Shown: positions 1 through 6,619 of the stretch, one piece after another | Layout of the letters: every line of letters begins with the position of its first letter | How positions within the stretch are numbered: position 1 is the stretch's first letter | Assembly (NCBI GenBank): GCA_033856275.1 | Contig: JAWVFJ010000007.1 | Coordinates: 1-13,302 of the forward strand | Origin: VRUE01 sp033856275 | GTDB taxonomy: Bacteria > Actinomycetota > Thermoleophilia > Solirubrobacterales > 70-9 | Reading direction: 5' to 3' | DNA length: 13,302 nt | Made by a program: the position numbers and the translations under genes | The notes under the pieces: generated by a model | The model's input: the letters and a program-made list of their open reading frames with translations, nothing else | Database searches by the model: none | What the model was told of the DNA's origin: nothing

Positions 1-467
1 CGATCGCCCGGATCGAAGCGGTCACCCGGCGTCATCGGCGCGGCCGCCACGAAACCGAGTCCTCGCCCGTCGTCGCCGGTGAGCTGGAGATCCGCCCCGA
101 TCGCTTCCAGGCCTTCGTCGCCGGTGAGAGCCTCGACCTGACCCGGCGCGAGTTCGAGCTCCTGCACCTGCTCGCCGGCACCCAGGGCCAGGTGCTCGAG
201 CGCGAGACCATCTACCAGCGGGTCTGGGGCTACGCGATGGCCCACGGCGACCGCTCGGTCGACGTCTTCATCCGCAAGCTGCGCCAGAAGCTGGAGAAGC
301 GCTCGCCCGGCTGGCGCTACATCCATACGCACTTCGGCGTTGGCTATCGCTTCGATCCTGAGGCTGTCGGGGGAGTTGCCCCCGAGCTGGTGGCCGAGGC
401 GGCTGCCGGCATCGACCCGCGGGCAGACGATTCACAAGTAGTTCACAGCAGCTTTACGGTCGCGTAA
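1..467 (+). CDS. OmpR/PhoB-family response regulator, C-terminal part (5' truncated)
   Basis: Transcription factor of a two-component system; only the last 154 residues are present, read from base 3. The first residues (IARIEAVTRR) look like the last helix of a receiver domain. A complete winged-helix output domain follows at about residues 27-120, with a transactivation loop (YQRVWGYAMAHGD), a recognition helix (DRSVDVFIRKLRQKLE) and the wing (IHTHFGVGYRF) typical of PhoB/OmpR. Its position just upstream of pstSCAB suggests it is the PhoP/PhoB regulator of the phosphate regulon; that is inference, because the receiver and any partner kinase are outside the window. An unusual tail of about 35 residues follows the wing. 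Its last codons and TAA stop (465-467) overlap the PHO-box array at 430-473. The next gene is in the same frame, so only this stop codon and a short spacer separate two winged-helix domains. Confidence 0.9.
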   Translation, partial: IARIEAVTRRHRRGRHETESSPVVAGELEIRPDRFQAFVAGESLDLTRREFELLHLLAGTQGQVLERETIYQRVWGYAMAHGDRSVDVFIRKLRQKLEKRSPGWRYIHTHFGVGYRFDPEAVGGVAPELVAEAAAGIDPRADDSQVVHSSFTVA

Positions 468-473
468 CCGATT
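430..473 (+). promoter_or_regulatory. Predicted PHO box (PhoP binding array), 4 x 11 bp
   Basis: Direct repeats in exact 11-bp steps: ATTCACAAGTA (430), GTTCACAGCAG (441), CTTTACGGTCG (452) and a degenerate CGTAACCGATT (463). The TTCAC core at 431 and 442 agrees with the GTTCACC-type unit known for actinobacterial PhoP. The array overlaps the last codons and stop of the response regulator gene and lies 30 bp before the ATG of the receiver-less winged-helix gene, which it probably controls. Confidence 0.7.
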
Positions 474-503
474 TCGCGCCCGTTGCGGCGATCCTCGCGG
501 GCC

Positions 504-791
504 ATGTTGGAGATCCGTCCCGAGGAGCACGCCGCCCTGGTCGACGGCCGTCCGCTGAGCCTGACCGTGCGCGAGCTGCAGCTGCTGACCACGTTGGCGG
601 CGCATCCGCAGCGCATCCTCACCCGCGAGGAGCTCTATGCCGAGGTCTGGGGCCGCCAGCCGCGCCACGACGATCGCTCGGTCGACGTCTACGTAAGCCG
701 CCTGCGATCAAAGCTGGGCAAGGCGCTGCCGGGCCAGCGCTTGATCCACACCCACAGCGGCATCGGCTATCGCTTCTCGCCAGACGGTTAG
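504..791 (+). CDS. Stand-alone PhoB/OmpR-type winged-helix DNA-binding protein (no receiver domain)
   Basis: A 95-residue protein that is almost only a winged-helix domain of the OmpR/PhoB class. It has an N-terminal beta sheet (LEIRPEEHAALVDG), the helix LTVRELQLLTTLA, the loop YAEVWGRQPRHDD, the recognition helix RSVDVYVSRLRSKLG and the wing IHTHSGIGYRF. Aligned without gaps to the winged helix of the preceding regulator, about 49 of 93 residues are identical by hand count, with the recognition helix and wing most alike. There is no receiver upstream: the frame is closed by the TAA at 465-467. ATG 504 was chosen because the domain begins right after it; an in-frame TTG at 483 would add seven residues. 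No clear Shine-Dalgarno is visible, so translation may be leaderless or coupled. It has its own PHO box, so it is probably induced on phosphate limitation and may bind the same or related sites as its full-length neighbour, as co-activator or competitor. That role is inference. Confidence 0.8.
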   Translation: MLEIRPEEHAALVDGRPLSLTVRELQLLTTLAAHPQRILTREELYAEVWGRQPRHDDRSVDVYVSRLRSKLGKALPGQRLIHTHSGIGYRFSPDG

Positions 792-808
792 CGCAAATTG
801 CAGGGGCC

Positions 809-852
809 TTTTACATCTTTTTCACAATCCCGATACAGGCAGGTAACAAGCT
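809..852 (+). promoter_or_regulatory. Predicted PHO box upstream of pstS, 4 x 11 bp
   Basis: Four direct-repeat units in 11-bp steps: TTTTACATCTT (809), TTTCACAATCC (820), CGATACAGGCA (831) and GGTAACAAGCT (842). The cores TTTAC, TTCAC, GATAC and GTAAC keep the phase exactly. The site lies in the 140-bp gap before pstS, ending 79 bp before its start codon, the expected place for PhoP activation of the pst operon. An exact -10 cannot be fixed; TAACAA at 844, 17 bp after TTCACA at 821, is a weak candidate. Confidence 0.8.
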
Positions 853-866
853 GTCGGAAGTGCGCT

Positions 867-905
867 GAGAGTGTGGCCGGCGAGCCGGCCGATCTGGCCG
901 CTCTC
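867..905 (+). promoter_or_regulatory. Inverted-repeat structure in the pstS 5' leader
   Basis: GAGAG (867-871) pairs with CTCTC (901-905) and GGCC (875-878) with GGCC (896-899). Alternatively GGCCGG (875-880) pairs with CCGGCC (885-890) over a CGAG loop. The element ends 15 nt before the pstS ribosome binding site. It may stabilise the abundant pstS message, or it may simply be GC-rich sequence that folds easily. Confidence 0.35.
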
Positions 906-920
906 GTGCCCTACGACGAA

Positions 921-926
921 AAGGAG
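921..926 (+). promoter_or_regulatory. pstS ribosome binding site
   Basis: AAGGAG with 5 nt spacing to the GTG at 932; it fixes the pstS start. Confidence 0.85.
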
Positions 927-931
927 TTCGT

Positions 932-2032
932 GTGAGTCCCTCTAGATGGTTGGCCATCTTCGCCTCCCTGGCCGTCCTCGCGATCGGCGTTTCTGCCTGT
1001 GGCAGCAGCAGCGATAGCGGCAGCAGTTCCTCCGGCAATCTCTCCGGCCAGATCGCAGGCGCTGGCTCGACCGCCCAGGAGGCCGCGCAGGAAGCCTGGA
1101 TCGCCGAATTCGAGAACGAAAACTCCGGCGTGACGATCTCCTACGACGCCGTGGGCTCGGGCGGGGGTCGCGAACAGTTCATCGCCGGGGGCGTCGCCTA
1201 CGCCGGCAGCGACGCCGCGCTCGAAGAAGAAGAAGGCGAACTGAAAAAGGCGGCCGACCGCTGCAACCCGGGCAAACTGGTCGAGATCCCCGCCTACGTT
1301 TCGCCGATCGCGATCATCTACAACCTCGAAGGCGTCGAATCGCTGCAACTCGATCCTGAAACCTTGGCGAAGATCTTCAACCAGGAAATCACCACCTGGA
1401 ACGACCAAGCGATCGCCAAAGACAACCCCGGCGTCGAACTGCCGGAAACCCGCATCACTCCGGTAAACCGCGCCGACGAGTCGGGCACGACCGAGAACTT
1501 CACCGACTACCTCTCCAAGGTAGTCCCCAGCATCTGGACCTACGAAGTCAGCGGCGACTGGCCGGTCAAGGGTGGCGAGGCCGCACAGGGCACCTCCGGC
1601 GTGGTGGAAGCCGTCACCGCCGGTGACGGCGCGATCGGCTATGCCGATGCCAGCCAGGCCGGCGAACTCGGCGTCGCCACGATCAAGGTCGGCAACAAGT
1701 ACGTCGAACCGACGCCGGAGGCCGCGGCGAAGATCCTCGAGGAGTCACCCGAAGCCAAGGACCTGGCCAAGACCCCCTACATGTTCCCCTTCGAACTCGA
1801 CCGCAAGACCGAATCGCAGGGCACCTACCCGATCGTGCTGGTCTCCTACTTGATCGGGTGCACGAAGTACGGATCGGCGAACGAAGCCGCGATCATCAAG
1901 GGGTTCTTCAACTACGTGATCAGCAGCGAAGGGCAGGAAATCGCCGCTGAAAACGCCGGTTCCGCCCCACTGTCCGCGTCGCTGAGCAAGAAGATCCAGC
2001 CGGCCGTCGACGCAATCGAAAGCGGCTCCTAG
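932..2032 (+). CDS. pstS: Phosphate-binding lipoprotein PstS
   Basis: Extracytoplasmic phosphate receptor of the PstSCAB ABC importer; it captures inorganic phosphate and hands it to PstC-PstA. The product has 366 residues. A lipoprotein signal (hydrophobic residues 7-20, lipobox VSAC, lipidated Cys23) is followed by a Ser/Gly-rich linker (24-36). Phosphate-binding motifs of the family follow: GAGSTAQ near 43, YDAVGSGGGREQF near 70-82, YAGSDA near 89, NRADESGTTENF near 179 and TSGVVEAV with GDGAIGYAD near 220-238. The length is normal for the family. The GTG start is set by AAGGAG at 921-926. It is the first gene of the pst operon under the PHO box at 809-852, with a GC-rich hairpin just downstream. 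Codon use differs from the neighbours: Glu is mostly GAA (about 27 GAA to 9 GAG by hand count), whereas pstB uses GAG almost exclusively. This may reflect selection in a highly expressed gene, or a different origin. Confidence 0.97.
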   Translation: MSPSRWLAIFASLAVLAIGVSACGSSSDSGSSSSGNLSGQIAGAGSTAQEAAQEAWIAEFENENSGVTISYDAVGSGGGREQFIAGGVAYAGSDAALEEEEGELKKAADRCNPGKLVEIPAYVSPIAIIYNLEGVESLQLDPETLAKIFNQEITTWNDQAIAKDNPGVELPETRITPVNRADESGTTENFTDYLSKVVPSIWTYEVSGDWPVKGGEAAQGTSGVVEAVTAGDGAIGYADASQAGELGVATIKVGNKYVEPTPEAAAKILEESPEAKDLAKTPYMFPFELDRKTESQGTYPIVLVSYLIGCTKYGSANEAAIIKGFFNYVISSEGQEIAAENAGSAPLSASLSKKIQPAVDAIESGS

Positions 2033-2041
2033 GCAAGGCGC

Positions 2042-3001
2042 TTGGAGCACTCGCACACAATCGGGCCCCGCCGCACGCGGCGGGGCCCGGTGCGCTTTGT
2101 GGCCGGCTCCGGCAAGGTCGGCGACCGCATCTTCTCCAACCTGGCCGTCGGCGCTGCGATCACGATCCTCGCCCTGCTCGGCGGGGTTGCGGCCTTTCTG
2201 CTGATCCAGGCAATGCCCGCCGTGAGCGCCAGTCCCTCGGATCTGCCGGGGGGCAAGAGCCTGATCGACTACATCGCCCCGCTCGCCTTCGGCACGGTGC
2301 TGGCGGCGACCATCGCCGTCGTGCTCGCCGTCCCGCTGGCCGTCGCCGTGGCGCTCTTCATCAGCCACATCGCCCCCAGGCGACTGCTTCTCCCGCTTGG
2401 CTACATGGTCGACCTGCTCGCCGCCGTGCCCAGCATCGTCTACGGCCTCTGGGGCATCTTCGTGCTCGGCCCCGCGGCAGTCGGGCCGATGGAATGGCTC
2501 GAACAGAAGCTTGGCTTCATCCCGTTCTTCGAGGGACCGGCTTCGGTCACCGGGCGCACGATGCTCGTCGCCGGTCTGGTCCTGACCGTGATGATCCTGC
2601 CGATCGTCTCCGCGGTGGCCCGCGAGGTTTTCTCGCAGACGCCGCGCAAGCTCCAGGAAGGCGCCCTGGCGCTGGGCGCGACTCGCTGGGAGATGATCCG
2701 CATGACCGTCCTGCCCTTTGGCAAGTCCTCGATCATCAGCGGCGCGATGCTGGGTCTCGGTCGCGCGATCGGCGAGACGATGGCGGTGACGATCATCCTC
2801 TCGGTCTCGGGCATCGTCACCTTCAACCTGATCAGTCAGGCGAACCCCTCGACGATCGCCGCCAACATCGCCCTCGACTTCCCCGAATCGACCGGCCTTG
2901 CGATCAACACGCTGATTGCCTCGGGCCTGGTCCTCTTCGCGATCACCCTCGTAACCAACCTCGCCGCGCGGGCGATCATCTCGCGCCAGAACATCCAATG
3001 A
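2042..3001 (+). CDS. pstC: Phosphate ABC transporter permease PstC
   Basis: One of the two membrane subunits that form the phosphate channel. The product has 319 residues from TTG 2042. Six hydrophobic segments are visible, roughly at residues 33-59, 81-107, 117-145, 174-193, 229-258 and 283-313. The cytoplasmic EAA-type loop that contacts PstB is near 205-235 (EGALALGATRWEMIRMTVLP), followed by the conserved GRAIGETMAV. The start is uncertain. TTG 2042 has only a weak AGGCAAGG upstream and puts the hairpin at 2062-2089 inside the gene, encoding an Arg-rich PRRTRRGP segment. In-frame GTG codons at 2090 and 2099 would start just after the hairpin, leave the first membrane helix intact, and make the hairpin intergenic. 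The TGA stop overlaps the ATG of pstA (ATGA), which indicates translational coupling. Confidence 0.95.
   Translation: MEHSHTIGPRRTRRGPVRFVAGSGKVGDRIFSNLAVGAAITILALLGGVAAFLLIQAMPAVSASPSDLPGGKSLIDYIAPLAFGTVLAATIAVVLAVPLAVAVALFISHIAPRRLLLPLGYMVDLLAAVPSIVYGLWGIFVLGPAAVGPMEWLEQKLGFIPFFEGPASVTGRTMLVAGLVLTVMILPIVSAVAREVFSQTPRKLQEGALALGATRWEMIRMTVLPFGKSSIISGAMLGLGRAIGETMAVTIILSVSGIVTFNLISQANPSTIAANIALDFPESTGLAINTLIASGLVLFAITLVTNLAARAIISRQNIQ
2062..2089 (+). terminator. GC-rich hairpin between pstS and pstC (attenuator or mRNA stabiliser)
   Basis: A perfect 12-bp inverted repeat, CGGGCCCCGCCG (2062-2073) and CGGCGGGGCCCG (2078-2089), around the 4-nt loop CACG. No real T-run follows (only CTTTG), so it is not a classic intrinsic terminator. 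Its place just after the pstS stop fits partial termination or 3'-end protection that gives more PstS than PstCAB. Under the TTG start of pstC it lies inside coding sequence. Confidence 0.55.
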
Positions 3002-4026
3002 GCACGCTCGACGGCGGCGTCCTGCCCGACTGGTCGTCCTATGGCGTCGTCGCTGCCTCGGCGCTGCTCTCCGCGGCTCTGCTGCTGGCGGCGGGGGCCT
3101 TCAGCGTCGCCCTGCTGCTGGTCCTCACGGTATTCGTCGCCGCCGTGGTCACCTACACCTGGTCGCGCCGCATCGAGGGGCCGCGGCGAGCGAAGGACCG
3201 GCTCATCACCCTGGTGATCGTCGCGGCCTTCGGCCTGGCGCTGATTCCCCTCCTCTCGCTCGTCTTCGAGGTGGCGAAGCGGGGCATTCCCGGCCTCAGC
3301 CTCGAATTCCTCACCGAGTCCGCGCGTGGCCACATCGGTGGCGGTGGAGCCGCTCACGCCCTCGTCGGCACGCTCGTGATCACCGGCGTCGCCGCTCTGA
3401 TCTCGATCCCGGTCGGCCTGATGGCGGCGATTTACCTGACCGAGTACGGCGGCGGTCGCCTGGGCCGCGCGTTGACCTTCTTCGTCGACGTGATGACCGG
3501 CATCCCCTCGATCGTCGCCGGCCTCTTCGCCTACGCGCTCTTCGCCCTCCTCCTCGGCCCGGGCATTCGACTGGGAGTGATGGGCTCGGTGGCACTCTCG
3601 GTGCTGATGATCCCGATCGTGATCCGCACCTCCGAGGAGGTGCTGAAGATCGTGCCCAACCACCTGCGCGAAGCGTCTTACGCGCTGGGCACGCCGAAGT
3701 GGCGGACGATCGTCAAGGTGGTCCTGCCGACCGCCTTCGCCGGCCTGATCACCGGGATGATGATCGCGGTGGCACGGATCATCGGCGAGACGGCGCCGCT
3801 GCTGGTCACCACCGGCGTGGTCGACTCGATCAACAGCAACCCCTTCTCGGGCCGCATGCAGAACCTCGCGGTCTACGCCTACAGCGAGTACCGAACGCCC
3901 GGCGTCTTCAAGCAGGCTTCCTACGACCGAGCCTGGGCAGCCGCATTGACCCTGATCGTTATCGTCATGGTCCTGAACCTCGTGGCGCGCCTGATCTACC
4001 GCCGGTACCGAACTGAGATCCGCTAG
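2998..4026 (+). CDS. pstA: Phosphate ABC transporter permease PstA
   Basis: Second channel subunit of the Pst importer, 342 residues. ATG 2998 overlaps the pstC stop as ATGA; the reading frame stays open further upstream inside pstC, but that part is a chance extension without homology. Two extra N-terminal hydrophobic segments (about 14-33 and 34-53) precede a typical six-helix permease core that starts near residue 71. The EAA loop is visible as EASYALGTPKWRTIVKVVLP, then ARIIGETAPLL, both typical of PstA. The C-terminus (VARLIYRRYR) is basic and cytoplasmic. pstB follows after a short gap. Confidence 0.96.
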   Translation: MSTLDGGVLPDWSSYGVVAASALLSAALLLAAGAFSVALLLVLTVFVAAVVTYTWSRRIEGPRRAKDRLITLVIVAAFGLALIPLLSLVFEVAKRGIPGLSLEFLTESARGHIGGGGAAHALVGTLVITGVAALISIPVGLMAAIYLTEYGGGRLGRALTFFVDVMTGIPSIVAGLFAYALFALLLGPGIRLGVMGSVALSVLMIPIVIRTSEEVLKIVPNHLREASYALGTPKWRTIVKVVLPTAFAGLITGMMIAVARIIGETAPLLVTTGVVDSINSNPFSGRMQNLAVYAYSEYRTPGVFKQASYDRAWAAALTLIVIVMVLNLVARLIYRRYRTEIR

Positions 4027-4036
4027 CCCGTGGATG

Positions 4037-4043
4037 GAAGGAG
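4037..4043 (+). promoter_or_regulatory. pstB ribosome binding site
   Basis: GAAGGAG, 10 nt before ATG 4054. It supports ATG 4054 over the in-frame GTG at 4030, which lies upstream of this site. Confidence 0.65.
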
Positions 4044-4053
4044 ATCACGACCG

Positions 4054-4947
4054 ATGGGAGCCGCAGGTGCAACCCGAGCCGAGACCGAGGTCGGCAAAGC
4101 TGAGATGAATGCTGTGACGACAGGTGCGCAGTCCGCCCCCGAGTCGGTTGCGGCCACGCAGGGCCGTCCGGCGAAGACGCTCGAGACGCGCAGCGTCAAC
4201 CTCTACTACGGCGATTTCCACGCTGTGGAAGACGTCTCGATCACGGTCGAGCCAAACAAGGTCACGGCGCTGATCGGCTCCTCCGGCTGCGGCAAGACAA
4301 CCTTCCTGCGCTCGCTCAACCGCATGCACGAGCTGACCGCCGGCGCTCGGGTCGAGGGTGAGATCACCCTCGACGGGCAGGACATCTACGGGTCGAATGT
4401 CGACCCGGTCCAGGTCCGCCGCCTCGTCGGCATGGTCTTCCAGTCGCCCAACCCGTTCCCGACGATGTCGGTCTACGACAACGTCGCCGCCGGGCTCAAC
4501 CTCAACGCGGGCCGGGTGAAGAAGGCCGAGAAGGACGAGATCGTCGAGCGCTCGCTGCGCGGGGCCCACCTCTGGAACGAGGTCAAGGACCGCCTCGACA
4601 AGCCCGGCTCCAGCCTCTCCGGGGGGCAGCAGCAGCGGCTTTGCATCGCCCGCGCGACCGCGGTCGAGCCGGAGGTGCTGCTGATGGACGAGCCCTGCTC
4701 GGCCCTCGACCCGGTCGCGACGCTGGCGATCGAGGACCTGATCGGCGAGCTGAAGAGCAAGTTCACGATCGCGATCGTCACCCACAACATGCAGCAGGCA
4801 TCCCGCGCCAGCGACATCACGGCCTTCTTCAACCTCGAGGAGACCGGCAAGCCCGGCCGACTGGTTGAGATCGGGGCGACCGAGAAGATCTTCACCAGCC
4901 CCTCCCAGCAGGCCACCGAGGATTACGTCAGCGGGCGGTTCGGATAG
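4054..4947 (+). CDS. pstB: Phosphate ABC transporter ATP-binding protein PstB
   Basis: ATPase that drives phosphate import through PstC-PstA. The product has 297 residues. After a low-complexity Ala/Thr/Glu-rich extension of about 40 residues come the ABC motifs: Walker A GSSGCGKTT (75-83, Lys81), Q-loop VFQSPNPFP, signature LSGGQQQR (188-195), Walker B LLMDEP (Asp212, Glu213) and the switch His244 in THNMQ. The GSSGCGKTTFLRSLNRM and FQSPNPFPTMS stretches are typical of PstB. ATG 4054 is preferred on the GAAGGAG at 4037-4043; ATG 4105 would remove part of the extension. The TAG stop directly abuts the GTG of phoU, so the two are probably translated in a coupled way. Confidence 0.97.
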   Translation: MGAAGATRAETEVGKAEMNAVTTGAQSAPESVAATQGRPAKTLETRSVNLYYGDFHAVEDVSITVEPNKVTALIGSSGCGKTTFLRSLNRMHELTAGARVEGEITLDGQDIYGSNVDPVQVRRLVGMVFQSPNPFPTMSVYDNVAAGLNLNAGRVKKAEKDEIVERSLRGAHLWNEVKDRLDKPGSSLSGGQQQRLCIARATAVEPEVLLMDEPCSALDPVATLAIEDLIGELKSKFTIAIVTHNMQQASRASDITAFFNLEETGKPGRLVEIGATEKIFTSPSQQATEDYVSGRFG

Positions 4948-5631
4948 GTGCCGGGCGGGATCAGGGTCGAATATCAGGAGGAGCTGGAGCGCCTCGAGGC
5001 AAGTGCCCTCGGGGGTCTTGACCTGGTCAGCGCCGCGCTCAGCCGCACCCTGGAAGCGATCGAGCACCAGGACGTCGAGCTCGCCCAGATCGTCGTCGCC
5101 GACGACGATCGCATCGACGGCCGCTACCTGGAGGTGCACCAGGCGCTGATCACCCTGCTCGCCACGCAATCGCCCGTGGCGACCGACCTGCGGTTGATCT
5201 CGGCCCTGTTGCACGTGCTGAAGAACGTCGAGCGGATGGGCGATCAGTGCGTGAACATCTGCAAGATGATCCCGCTGACCGGCAACGAGCCGCCCTCGGA
5301 CCGGGAGATGGTGAAGCTGATCCTGGCCATGGGCGGGCAGACGAAGACTCTGATCAGCCAGGCCAAGCGCGCCTTCGAAGGACGCGACGTCGAACTCGCC
5401 CAGGACCTGGTCCGCCAGGACGACGTCGTCGACAACCTCAACCGCGACTGCTTCCGGCTCGCCCTGGAGATCGGCGACGACGCGGACAAGCGCGAGTGGG
5501 CGATGACAATGCTGCTCGGGGCGAGGGCGATCGAGCGGATCGGCGACAACGCTGTGGATATCGGCGAGCAGGTTGCCTTCGTCGTCACCGGGCTCTTCCG
5601 CGAGTTCGAGGACGCCTCGCATCCCGCCTAG
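4948..5631 (+). CDS. phoU: Phosphate signalling/transport regulator PhoU
   Basis: Cytoplasmic regulator that links Pst transporter activity to the PhoR-type kinase and restrains phosphate uptake. The product has 227 residues, the usual length, and is nearly all helical with two PhoU repeats. The metal-binding-type motifs are visible in both halves: ERMGDQCVNI near residue 95 and ERIGDNAVDIGEQV near 196. The GTG start follows the pstB stop with no gap, and pstSCAB-phoU is the classic order. The GTG is weakly supported by a Shine-Dalgarno, as expected for a coupled gene. Confidence 0.95.
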   Translation: MPGGIRVEYQEELERLEASALGGLDLVSAALSRTLEAIEHQDVELAQIVVADDDRIDGRYLEVHQALITLLATQSPVATDLRLISALLHVLKNVERMGDQCVNICKMIPLTGNEPPSDREMVKLILAMGGQTKTLISQAKRAFEGRDVELAQDLVRQDDVVDNLNRDCFRLALEIGDDADKREWAMTMLLGARAIERIGDNAVDIGEQVAFVVTGLFREFEDASHPA

Positions 5632-5666
5632 GGTCCGGTTGCGATCCGGATCGTCTGGGAATATGC

Positions 5667-5671
5667 AGGAG
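5667..5671 (+). promoter_or_regulatory. Ribosome binding site deciding the ppx start
   Basis: AGGAG with 6 nt spacing to GTG 5678. It favours this start over ATG 5663, which has no good site at the right distance. Confidence 0.6.
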
Positions 5672-5677
5672 AAGGCC

Positions 5678-6586
5678 GTGACGCTCTGCGCTGCCATAGA
5701 TATCGGCTCCAATACGACGCGCGTGCTCGTGGCGGAGCCAGTCGACGGCCAGTTGAAGAAGGTGATGGAGCAGCGCGCCTACACCCGAATCAACAAGGCG
5801 CTTGATGCCGACGGTGCGATCCTCCCTCCGAAGGTCGAGGAAGTCGCCGAGGTGGTCTCGACCCAGGTGAGGCTCGCGAAAGAGCTTGGCGCCGAGGAGA
5901 TCCGCGCTGTTGCGACGGCTGCGGTGCGCGAGGCTTCCAACGGCGAGGAGGCGGCGCTGGCGATTGGCGAGGCGGCCGGCGTGCGGGTCGAGGTGCTGAG
6001 CGACGAGGAGGAGGGGAGGCTCTCCTTCATCGGCGCGACCAAGACGCTCGGCCATCCGGCGGACGGCAAGGTTGGCGTCGTCGACGTAGGCGGCGGCTCG
6101 ACCGAGGTGATCCTCGGCACCGTGCCCGGCGGTGCCAGCGAGGTGCGCTCCTGGCGGGTCGGCTCCGGCGTCCTCGCCGACGAGATGATCGCTTCGGATC
6201 CCCCTTCGGCAGCTGAGATCCGCAAGGTCCGCGACCGCATCGACGACATCTTCAGCGGGGTCGAGATCGAGCACCCCGCCCAGGCCGTCGCGGTCGGCGG
6301 CAGCGCCACCTCATTGCGCCGCCTGGTCGGCGCCGTGCTCGAGTACGAGACCCTGGAGCGGGGCATCCGCGTCCTCTGCGGCGATCCCGCCGCTGATGTC
6401 GCCCGCCGCTTCGAGCTCGATCCCGAACGCGTCCGCATCCTCACCACCGGGGTGCTGCTGCTGGAGAAGGTCTCCGAGCTGCTCGGTCAGCCCCTGCAGA
6501 TCGGCAAGGGGGGGCTGCGCGAGGGCGTCGTCCTCGACATGCTGAACGGCAGCACCAACGGCTCTTCGCTCCGCCTCGTCGCCTAG
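5678..6586 (+). CDS. ppx: Ppx/GppA-family phosphatase (exopolyphosphatase-like)
   Basis: Member of the ASKHA-fold Ppx/GppA family, which removes phosphate from polyphosphate ends or the 5' phosphate of pppGpp. The product has 302 residues: only the two ASKHA lobes, without the C-terminal HD-like domain of E. coli Ppx, as in short actinobacterial homologues. Motifs: phosphate-1 loop AIDIGSNTTR (6-15), VATAAVREASN, EEEGRLSF with the family catalytic-type Glu, phosphate-2 loop VVDVGGGSTEV, VGGSATSLRRL, and the C-terminal GKGGLREGVV. The GTG start is set by AGGAG at 5667. The reading frame is open back into phoU, but this part has no family homology. The gene lies 46 bp after phoU and before two CHAD genes, which favours a polyphosphate substrate. 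Whether it acts on polyphosphate, pppGpp or both cannot be read from sequence. Confidence 0.9.
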   Translation: MTLCAAIDIGSNTTRVLVAEPVDGQLKKVMEQRAYTRINKALDADGAILPPKVEEVAEVVSTQVRLAKELGAEEIRAVATAAVREASNGEEAALAIGEAAGVRVEVLSDEEEGRLSFIGATKTLGHPADGKVGVVDVGGGSTEVILGTVPGGASEVRSWRVGSGVLADEMIASDPPSAAEIRKVRDRIDDIFSGVEIEHPAQAVAVGGSATSLRRLVGAVLEYETLERGIRVLCGDPAADVARRFELDPERVRILTTGVLLLEKVSELLGQPLQIGKGGLREGVVLDMLNGSTNGSSLRLVA

Positions 6587-6619
6587 CGACGCACACCGCT
6601 CGTCGTCTAGCCTGCTGGC

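Noticed and set aside
2494..2997. Upstream extension of the pstA reading frame into pstC
   Set aside because: The added 168 residues are the out-of-frame reading of pstC and have no permease features. The ATGA overlap at 2998 gives the natural start.
1745..2998. Open frame of 417 codons on the - strand over pstS and pstC
   Set aside because: Antisense shadow with biased composition and no motif; pstC is clear on the + strand.
5644..5653. GATCCGGATC palindrome between phoU and ppx
   Set aside because: Short and GC-rich with no loop or T-run; expected by chance in this composition.
5573..5677. Upstream extension of the ppx frame into phoU
   Set aside because: It would add a Ser/Arg/Pro-rich stretch before a motif that family members have at the very N-terminus. 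AGGAG at 5667 supports GTG 5678.
4045..5712. Long open frame of 555 codons on the - strand across pstB and phoU
   Set aside because: Mirror frame of GC-rich coding sequence: its composition is Asp/Arg/Leu-rich without any family motif, while the + strand carries unmistakable PstB and PhoU.
6587..6619. CGACG/CGTCG inverted repeat between ppx and the first CHAD gene as a terminator
   Set aside because: Only five base pairs, no T-run, and a 33-bp gap that fits a continuous operon.
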